Positions 54,754-64,000 of a stretch of DNA of 64,000 nt are shown in pieces. A program made the position numbers and the translations under genes. Positions within the stretch are counted from its first letter, which is position 1; each line of letters begins with the position of its first letter. The notes beneath the pieces are model-generated. The model was not told the origin of the DNA. It saw nothing but the letters and a program-made list of their open reading frames with translations, and did no database searches. The stretch is taken from the NCBI RefSeq assembly GCF_007565055.1, contig NC_044558.1, forward strand, positions 77,339,444 to 77,403,443. Direction: 5' to 3'. The stretch is from Rhinopithecus roxellana (Eukaryota; Chordata; Mammalia; Primates; Cercopithecidae).

Positions 54754-57700
54754 ATAAATGAAAGGACACAGAGAGTGTGGTACAGGTGCAGGATGAATGA
54801 ATGGACACAGAAAGTGTGGTACAGGTGCAGGATGAATGAATGGAAACAGAAAGTGGGTACAGGTGCAGGATGAACGAATGGACACAGAAAGTGGGTACAG
54901 GTGCAGGATGAAGGAATGGACACAGGAAGTGGGTACAGGTGCAGGATGAATGAATGGACACAGGAAGTGGATACAGGTGCAGGATGAATGAATGGAAACA
55001 GAAAGTGGGTACAGGTGCAGGATGAACGAATGGACACAGAAAGTGGGTACAGGTGCAGGATGAAGGAATGGACACAGGAAGTGGGTACAGGTGCAGGATG
55101 AATGAATGGACACAGGAAGTGGGTACAGGTGCAGGATGAACGAATGGACACAGAAAGTGGGTACAGGTGCAGGATGAAGGAATGGACACAGGAAGTGGGT
55201 ACAGGTGCAGGATGAATGAATGGACACAGAAAGTGTGGTACAGGTGCAGGATGAATGAATGGACACAGAAAGTGGGTACAGGTGCAGGATGAACGAATGG
55301 ACACAGAAAGTGTGGTACAGGTGCAGGATGAATGAATGGACACAGGAAGTGGGTACAGGTGCAGGATGAATGAATGGACACAGAAAGTGTGGTACAGGTG
55401 CAGGATGAATGAATGGACACAGAAAGTGTGGTACAGGTGCAGGATGAATGAATGGAAACAGAAAGTGGGTACAGGTGCAGGATGAACGAATGGACACAGA
55501 AAGTGTGGTACAGGTGCAGGATGAATGAATGGACACAGAAAGTGTGGTACAGGTGCAGGATGAACGAATGGACACAGAAAGTGTGGTACAGGTGCAGGAT
55601 GAATGAATGGACACAGAAAGTGGGTACAGGTGCAGGATGAATGAATGGACACAGAAAGTGTGGTACAGGTGCAGGATGAATGAATGGACACAGGAAGTGG
55701 GTACAGGTGCAGGATGAATGAATGGACACAGAAAGTGCGTACAGGTGCAGGATGAATGAATGGACACAGAAAGTGGGTACAGGTGCAGGAAGAATGAATG
55801 GACACAGGAAGTGGGTACAGGTGCAGGATGAATGAATGGACACAGAAAGTGGGTACAGGTGCAGGATGAATGAATGGACACAGAAAGTGTGGTACAGGTG
55901 CAGGATGAACGAATGGACACAGGAAGTGTGGTACAGGTGCAGGATGAATGAATGGACACAGAAAGTGGGTAAAGGTGCAGGATGAATGAATGGACACAGG
56001 AAGTGGGTACAGGTGCAGGATGAATGAATGGACACAGAAAGTGTGGTACAGGTGCAGGATGAATGAATGGACACAGGAAGTGGATACAGGTGCAGGATGA
56101 ATGAAAGGACACAGAAAGTGTGGTACAGGTGCAGGATGAATGAATGGACACAGAAAGTGTGGTACAGGTGCAGGATGAATGAATGGACACAGAAAGTGGG
56201 TACAGGTGCAGGATGAATGAATGGACACAGGAAGTGTGGTACAGGTGCAGGATGAACGAATGGACACAGAAAGTGTGGTACAGGTGCAGGATGAACGAAT
56301 GGACACAGAAAGTGTGGTACAGGTGCAGGATGAATGAATGGACACAGAAAGTGGGTACAGGTGCAGGATGAATGAATGGACACAGAAAGTGGGTACAGGT
56401 GCAGGATGAATGAATGGACACAGAAAGTGTGGTACAGGTGCAGGATGAATGAATGGACACAGAAAGTGTGGTACAGGTGCAGGATGAACGAATGGACACA
56501 GAAAGTGGGTACAGGTGCAGGATGAATGAATGGACACAGAAAGTGTGGTACAGGTGCAGGATGAATGAATGGACACAGAAAGTGTGGTACAGGTGCAGGA
56601 TGAATGAATGGACACAGAAAGTGGGTACAGGTGCAGGATGAATGAATGGACACAGAAAGTGTGGTACAGGTGCAGGATGAAGGAATGGACACAGAAAGTG
56701 TGGTACAGGTGCAGGATGAATGAATGGACACAGAAAGTGTGGTACAGGTGCAGGATGAATGAATGGACACAGAAAGTGTGGTACAGGTGCAGGATGAACG
56801 AATGGACACAGAAAGTGTGGTACAGGTGCAGGATGAATGAATGGACACAGAAAGTGGGTACAGGTGCAGGATGAATGAATGGACACAGAAAGTGGGTACA
56901 GGTGCAGGATGAATGAATGGACACAGAAAGTGGGTACAGGTGCAGGATGAATGAATGGACACAGAAAGTGTGGTACAGGTGCAGGATGAATGAATGGACA
57001 CAGAAAGTGGGTACAGGTGCAGGATGAATGAATGGACACAGGAAGTGGGTACAGGTGCAGGATGAATGAATGGACACAGAAAGTGTGGTACAGGTGCAGG
57101 ATGAACGAATGGACACAGAAAGTGGGTACAGGTGCAGGATGAATGAATGGACACAGAAAGTGTGGTACAGGTGCAGGATGAATGAATGGACACAGAAAGT
57201 GTGGTACAGGTGCAGGATGAAGGAATGGACACAGAAAGTGGGTACAGGTGCAGGATGAATGAATGGACACAGGAAGTGGGTACAGGTGCAGGATGAATGA
57301 ATGGACACAGGAAGTGGATACAGGTGCAGGATGAATGAATGGACACAGAAAGTGTGGTACAGGTGCAGGATGAACGAATGGACACAGAAAGTGTGGTACA
57401 GGTGCAGGATGAACGAATGGACACAGGAAGTGGGTACAGGTGCAGGATGAATGAATGGACACAGAAAGTGTGGTACAGGTGCAGGATGAAGGAATGGACA
57501 CAGAAAGTGTGGTACTGGTGCAGGATGAATGAATGGACACAGAAAGTGTGGTACAGGTGCAGGATGAATGAATGGACACAGAAAGTGTGGTACAGGTGCA
57601 GGATGAATGAATGGACACAGAAAGTGGGTACAGGTGCAGGATGAATGAATGGACATAGGAAGTGGGTACAGGTGCAGGATGAATGAATGGACACAGGAAG

Positions 57701-58439
57701 TGGATACAGGTGCAGGATGAATGAATGGACACAGAAAGTGTGGTACAGGTGCAGGATGAATGAATGGACACAGAAAGTGGGTACAGGTGCAGGATGAATG
57801 AATGGACACAGAAAGTGGGTACAGGTGCAGGATGAAGGAATGGACACAGAAAGTGGGTACAGGTGCAGGATGAATGAATGGACACAGAAAGTGGGTACAG
57901 GTGCAGGATGAACGAATGGACACAGGAAGTGGGTACAGGTGCAGGATGAATGAATGGACACAGAAAGTGTGTTACAGGTGCAGGATGAACGAATGGACAC
58001 AGAAAGTGTGGTACAGGTGCAGGATGAATGAATGGACACAGGAAGTGCGTACAGGTGCAGGATGAATGAATGGACACAGAAAGTGTGGTACAGGTGCAGG
58101 ATGAATGAATGGACACAGAAAGTGGGTACAGGTGCAGGATGAATGAATGGACACAGAAAGTGTGGTACAGGTGCAGGATGAATGAATGGACACAGAAAGT
58201 GCATACAGGTGCAGGATGAATGAATGGACACAGAAAGTGGGTACAGGTGCAGGATGAATGAATGGACACAGGAAGTGGGTACAGGTGCAGGATGAATGAA
58301 TGGACACAGGAAGTGGATACAGGTGCAGGATGAATGAATGGACACAGAAAGTGTGGTACAGGTGCAGGATGAATGAATGGACACAGAAAGTGGGTACAGG
58401 TGCAGGATGAAGGAATGGACACAGAAAGTGGGTACAGGT

Positions 58440-59904
58440 GCAGGATGAACGAATGGACACAGAAAGTGGGTACAGGTGCAGGATGAACGAATGGACACAG
58501 AAAGTGGGTACAGGTGCAGGATGAACGAATGGACACAGAAAGTGTGGTACAGGTGCAGGATGAACGAATGGACACAGAAAGTGTGGTTCAGGTGCAGGAT
58601 GAACGAATGGACACAGAAAGTGTGGTACAGGTGCAGGATGAACGAATGGACACAGAAAGTGGGTACAGGTGAAGGATGAATGAATGGACACAGGAAGTGT
58701 GGTACAGGTGCAGGATGAATGAATGGACACAGAAAGTGGGTACAGGTGCAGGATGAATGAATGGACACAGAAAGTGGGTACAGGTGCAGGATGAATGAAT
58801 GGACACAGGAAGTGGATACAGGTGCAGGATGAATGAATGGACACAGGAAGTGTGGTACAGGTGCAGGATGAATGAATGGACACAGAAAGTGTGGTACAGG
58901 TGCAGGATGAACGAATGGACACAGGAAGTGGATACAGGTGCAGGATGAATGAATGGACACAGAAAGTGTGGTACAGGTGCAGGATGAACGAATGGACACA
59001 GAAAGTGTGGTACAGGTGCAGGATGAACGAATGGACACAGAAAGTGTGGTACAGGTGCAGGATGAATGAATGGACACAGAAAGTGTGGTACAGGTGCAGG
59101 ATGAATGAATGGACACAGAAAGTGGGTACAGGTGCAGGATGAATGAATGGACACAGAAAGTGGGTACAGGTGCAGGATGAAGGAATGGACACAGAAAGTG
59201 GGTACAGGTGCAGGATGAAGGAATGGACACAGAAAGTGGGTACAGGTGCAGGATGAACGAATGGACACAGAAAGTGTGGTACAGGTGCAGGATGAACGAA
59301 TGGACACAGAAAGTGTGGTTCAGGTGCAGGATGAACGAATGGACACAGAAAGTGTGGTACAGGTGCAGGATGAACGAATGTACACAGAAAGTGGGTACAG
59401 GTGAAGGATGAATGAATGGACACAGGAAGTGTGGTACAGGTGCAGGATGAATGAATGGACACAGAAAGTGGGTACAGGTGCAGGATGAATGAATGGACAC
59501 AGAAAGTGGGTACAGGTGCAGGATGAATGAATGGACACAGGAAGTGGATACAGGTGCAGGATGAATGAATGGACACAGGAAGTGTGGTACAGGTGCAGGA
59601 TGAATGAATGGACACAGAAAGTGTGGTACAGGTGCAGGATGAACGAATGGACACAGGAAGTGGATACAGGTGCAGGATGAATGAATGGACACAGAAAGTG
59701 TGGTACAGGTGCAGGATGAACGAATGGACACAGAAAGTGTGGTACAGGTGCAGGATGAACGAATGGACACAGAAAGTGTGGTACAGGTGCAGGATGAATG
59801 AATGGACACAGAAAGTGTGGTACAGGTGCAGGATGAATGAATGGACACAGAAAGTGGGTACAGGTGCAGGATGAATGAATGGACACAGAAAGTGGGTACA
59901 GGTG
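58440..59904 (+). repeat. 732-bp higher-order repeat, two near-identical copies
   Basis: Rare variants recur exactly 732 bp apart (19 units): GTGTGGTTCA at 58581 and 59313, and GGTGAAGGATG at 58669 and 59401. The one clear difference is ATGGACAC at 58644 versus ATGTACAC at 59376. Confidence 0.93.
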
Positions 59905-61797
59905 CAGGATGAAGGAATGGACACAGAAAGTGGGTACAGGTGCAGGATGAAGGAATGGACACAGAAAGTGGGTACAGGTGCAGGATGAACGAATGGACAC
60001 AGGAAGTGGGTACAGGTGCAGGATGAATGAATGGACACAGAAAGTGTGGTACAGGTGCAGGATGAAGGAATGGACACAGAAAGTGTGGTACAGGTGCAGG
60101 ATGAAAGAATGGACACAGAAAGTGTGGTACAGGTGCAGGATGAATGAATGGACACAGAAAGTGGGTACAGGTGCAGGATGAATGAATGGACATAGGAAGT
60201 GGGTACAGGTGCAGGATGAATGAATGGACACAGAAAGTGGGTACAGGTGCAGGATGAATGAATGGACACAGAAAGTGGGTACAGGTGCAGGATGAAGGAA
60301 TGGACACAGAAAGTGTGGTACAGGTGCAGGATGAATGAATGGACACAGAAAGTGGGTACAGGTGCAGGATGAATGAATGGACATAGGAAGTGGGTACAGG
60401 TGCAGGATGAATGAATGGACACAGGAGGTACAGGCAGGATGAATGAATGGACACAGAAAGTGTGGTACAGGTGCAGGATGAATGAATGGACACAGAAAGT
60501 GGGTACAGGTGCAGGATGAATGAATGGACACAGAAAGTGGGTACAGGTGCAGGATGAAGGAATGGACACAGAAAGTGTGGTACAGGGGCAGGATGAATGA
60601 ATGGACACAGAAAGTGTGGTACAGGTGCAGGATGAATGAATGGACACAGAAAGTGGGTACAGGTGCAGGATGAATGAATGGACACAGAAAGTGGGTACAG
60701 GTGCAGGATGAAGGAATGGACACAGAAAGTGGGTACAGGTGCAGGATGAAGGAATGGACACAGAAAGTGTGGTACAGGTGCAGGATGAATGAATGGACAC
60801 AGAAAGTGTGGTACAGGTGCAGGATGAATGACTGGACACAGAAAGTGTGGTACAGGTGCAGGATGAATGAATGGACACAGAAAGTGTGTTACAGGTGCAG
60901 GATGAATGAATGGACACAGAAAGTGGGTACAGGTGCAGGATGAATGAATGGACACAGGAAGTGTGGTACAGGTGCAGGATGAACGAATGGACACAGAAAG
61001 TGTGGTACAGGTGCAGGATGAACGAATGGACACAGAAAGTGTGGTACAGGTGCAGGATGAACGAATGGACACAGAAAGTGTGGTACAGGTGCAGGATGAA
61101 CGAATGGACACAGAAAGTGTGGTACAGGTGCAGGATGAATGAATGGACACAGAAAGTGTGGTACAGGTGCAGGATGAACGAATGGACACAGAAAGTGGGT
61201 ACAGGTGCAGGATGAATGAATGGACACAGAAATTGTGGTACAGGTGCAGGATGAATGAATGGACACAGAAAGTGTGGTACAGGTGCAGGATGAATGAATG
61301 GACACAGAAAGTGGGTAGAGGTGCAGGATGAATGAATGGACACAGAAAGTGTGGTACAGGTGCAGGATGAATGAATGGACACAGAAAGTGTGGTACAGGT
61401 GCAGGATGAATGAATGGACACAGAAAGTGTGGTACAGGTGCAGGATGAATGAATGGACACAGAAAGTGGGTACAGGTGCAGGATGAATGAATGGACACAG
61501 GAAGTGGGTACAGGTGCAGGATGAATGAATGGACACAGGAAGTGGATACAGGTGCAGGATGAATGAATGGACACAGAAAGTGTGGTACAGGTGCAGGATG
61601 AATGAATGGACACAGAAAGTGTGGTAGAGGTGCAGGATGAATGAATGGACACAGAAAGTGGGTACAGGTGCAGGATGAATGAATGGACACAGGAAGTGGG
61701 TACAGGTGCAGGATGAATGAATGGACACAGGAAGTGGATACAGGTGCAGGATGAATGAATGGACACAGAAAGTGTGGTACAGGTGCAGGATGAATGA

Positions 61798-62400
61798 ATG
61801 GACACAGAAAGTGTGGTACAGGTGCAGGATGAACGAATGGACACAGGAAGTGGATACAGGTGCAGGATGAATGAATGGACACGGAAAGTGTGGTACAGGT
61901 GCAGGATGAACGAATGGACACAGAAAGTGTGGTACAGGTGCAGGATGAACGAATGGACACAGAAAGTGTGGTACAGGTGCAGGATGAAGGAATGGACACA
62001 GAAAGTGGGTACAGGTGCAGGATGAAGGAATGGACACAGGAAGTGGATACAGGTGCAGGATGAATGAATGGACACAGAAAGTGTGGTACAGGTGCAGGAT
62101 GAATGAATGGACACAGAAAGTGTGGTACAGGTGCAGGATGAACGAATGGACACAGGAAGTGGATACAGGTGCAGGATGAATGAATGGACACAGAAAGTGT
62201 GGTACAGGTGCAGGATGAACGAATGGACACAGAAAGTGTGGTACAGGTGCAGGATGAACGAATGGACACAGAAAGTGTGGTACAGGTGCAGGATGAAGGA
62301 ATGGACACAGAAAGTGGGTACAGGTGCAGGATGAAGGAATGGACACAGAAAGTGGGTACAGGTGCAGGCTGAACGAATGGACACAGGAAGTGGGTACAGG
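61798..62400 (+). repeat. 309-bp higher-order repeat (8 units), two copies
   Basis: The same order of GAACG, GTGGATAC and GAAGG variants occurs from about 61798 and again from about 62107. Confidence 0.85.
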
Positions 62401-64000
62401 TGCAGGATGAATGAATGGACACAGAAAGTGTGGTACAGGTGCAGGATGAAGGAATGGACACAGAAAGTGTGGTACTGGTGCAGGATGAAGGAATGGACAC
62501 AGAAAGTGTGGTACAGGTGCAGGATGAACGAATGGACACAGAAAGTGTGGTACAGGTGCAGGATGTACGAATGGACACAGAAAGTGTGGTACAGGTGCAG
62601 GATGAATGAATGGACACAGAAAGTGTGGTACAGGTGCAGGATGAATGAATGGACACAGAAAGTGGGTACAGGTGCAGGATGAATGAATGGACATAGGAAG
62701 TGGGTACAGGTGCAGGATGAATGAATGGACACAGGAAGTGGATACAGGTGCAGGATGAATGAATGGACACAGAAATTGTGGTACAGGTGCAGGATGAATG
62801 AATGGACACGGAAAGTGGGTACAGGTGCAGGATGAATGAATGGACACAGAAAGTGGGTACAGGTGCAGGATGAAGGAATGGACACAGAAAGTGGGTACAG
62901 GTGCAGGATGAATGAATGGACACAGAAAGTGGGTACAGGTGCAGGATGAACGAATGGACACAGGAAGTGGGTACAGGTGCAGGATGAATGAATGGACACA
63001 GGAAGTGCGTACAGGTGCAGGATGAATGAATGGACACAGAAAGTGTGGTACAGGTGCAGGATGAACGAATGGACACAGAAAGTGTGGTACAGGTGCAGGA
63101 TGAATGAATGGACACAGGAAGTGCGTACAGGTGCAGGATGAATGAATGGACACAGAAAGTGTGGTACAGGTGCAGGATGAATGAATGGACACAGAAAGTG
63201 GGTACAGGTGCAGGATGAATGAATGGACACAGAAAGTGTGGTACAGGTGCAGGATGAATGAATGGACACAGAAAGTGCGTACAGGTGCAGGATGAATGAA
63301 TGGACACAGAAAGTGGGTACAGGTGCAGGATGAATGAATGGACACAGGAAGTGGGTACAGGTGCAGGATGAATGAATGGACACAGGAAGTGGATACAGGT
63401 GCAGGATGAATGAATGGACACAGAAAGTGTGGTACAGGTGCAGGATGAATGAATGGACACAGAAAGTGGGTACAGGTGCAGGATGAAGGAATGGACACAG
63501 AAAGTGGGTACAGGTGCAGGATGAACGAATGGACACAGAATGTGGGTACAGGTGCAGGATGAACGAATGGACACAGAAAGTGGGTACAGGTGCAGGATGA
63601 ACGAATGGACACAGAAAGTGTGGTACAGGTGCAGGATGAACGAATGGACACAGAAAGTGTGGTACAGGTGCAGGATGAAGGAATGGACACAGAAAGTGTG
63701 GTTCAGGTGCAGGATGAACGAATGGACACAGAAAGTGTGGTTCAGGTGCAGGATGAACGAATGGACACAGAAAGTGTGGTACAGGTGCAGGATGAACGAA
63801 TGGACACAGAAAGTGTGGTACAGGTGCAGGATGAACGAATGGACACAGAAAGTGGGTACAGGTGCAGGATGAATGAATGGACACAGGAAGTGTGGTACAG
63901 GTGCAGGATGAATGAATGGACACAGAAAGTGGGTACAGGTGCAGGATGAATGAATGGACACAGAAAGTGGGTACAGGTGCAGGATGAATGAATGGACACA

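Larger units (their letters stand above)
54754..64000 (+). repeat. Large L1-derived minisatellite, ~240 units of 38/39 bp
   Basis: The unit begins GATGAATGAATGGACACAG and ends GGTACAGGTGCAG. 39-bp units have GTGTGGTAC and 38-bp units GTGGGTAC. Other variant sites are CAGAAAG/CAGGAAG, GAATGAATGG/GAACGAATGG/GAAGGAATGG and GGTAC/GGATAC/GCGTAC/GGTTC. Unit number is array length divided by mean unit length. The array continues past the window. In the plus frame a 39-bp unit reads MNEWTQKVWYRCR-like, close to the L1 ORF2 C-terminal region. The minus strand has no stop in any frame, so frames of up to 3082 codons are artefacts. One shortened unit lies at 60412-60440. Confidence 0.97.

Noticed and set aside
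54713..63961. A 3082-codon minus-strand open frame and other frames of 467-1983 codons
   Set aside because: They are products of a stop-free 38/39-bp repeat. All three frames are open, unit length changes break any constant frame, and there is no gene context.
54754..64000. Regularly spaced repeats resembling a CRISPR array
   Set aside because: Units are contiguous tandem copies with no unique spacers, and the genome is clearly primate.

Overview
The window is intergenic or deep intronic primate DNA. It carries no recognisable host exon, tRNA, rRNA or bacterial-type gene. Its content is dominated by primate-specific repeats: about fifteen Alu copies of near full length plus several fragments, on both strands; old L1 3' ends, MIR and MaLR/THE1 LTRs; a MER1-type DNA transposon; and many microsatellites. 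The youngest Alu (51511-51811) carries base changes I associate with Old World monkey AluY copies. The left edge holds a little-decayed betaretroviral provirus with a gag resembling type D simian retroviruses. Together these suggest an Old World monkey (macaque/papionin-like) genome. The species call is inference.

Layout. Positions 1-1374 are the 5' end of a minus-strand betaretrovirus-like provirus: 564-bp LTR (811-1374), tRNA-Lys3-type primer binding site (791-808), leader with a consensus splice donor, and the start of gag (662 down to a premature stop at 15-17). The rest of the provirus lies off the left edge. Positions 1375-30400 are old unique sequence with Alu, MIR, L1 and MaLR insertions. 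They also hold two Alu copies whose A-tails became long GAA arrays (12458-12532 and 18018-18110) and a rearranged block at 16.9-19.4 kb made of a displaced direct duplication inside an inverted repeat. A 34/35-bp minisatellite sits at 30406-30925. From 31 to 48 kb there are MER1-type elements, further Alu and L1 copies and large stretches without identifiable features. From 48.4 to 50.7 kb an AC-rich tandem array of about 137-bp period is split by a solitary LTR with a perfect 6-bp target duplication. A twin-primed (5'-inverted) L1 lies at 52.8-53.3 kb.

The last 9.2 kb (54754-64000, continuing past the window) is one minisatellite of roughly 240 units of 38 or 39 bp. Its left flank is the 3' end of L1 ORF2, and the first unit aligns in register with that L1, so the array appears to have been amplified out of L1 sequence. 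It has higher-order repeats (for example 732 bp). Its minus strand lacks stop codons in all three frames, which gives spurious open frames of up to 3082 codons. None of the long open frames there should be read as genes.

No set of genes works together here. The only protein-coding remnant is the retroviral gag fragment, and the only recognisable promoters are those of LTRs.
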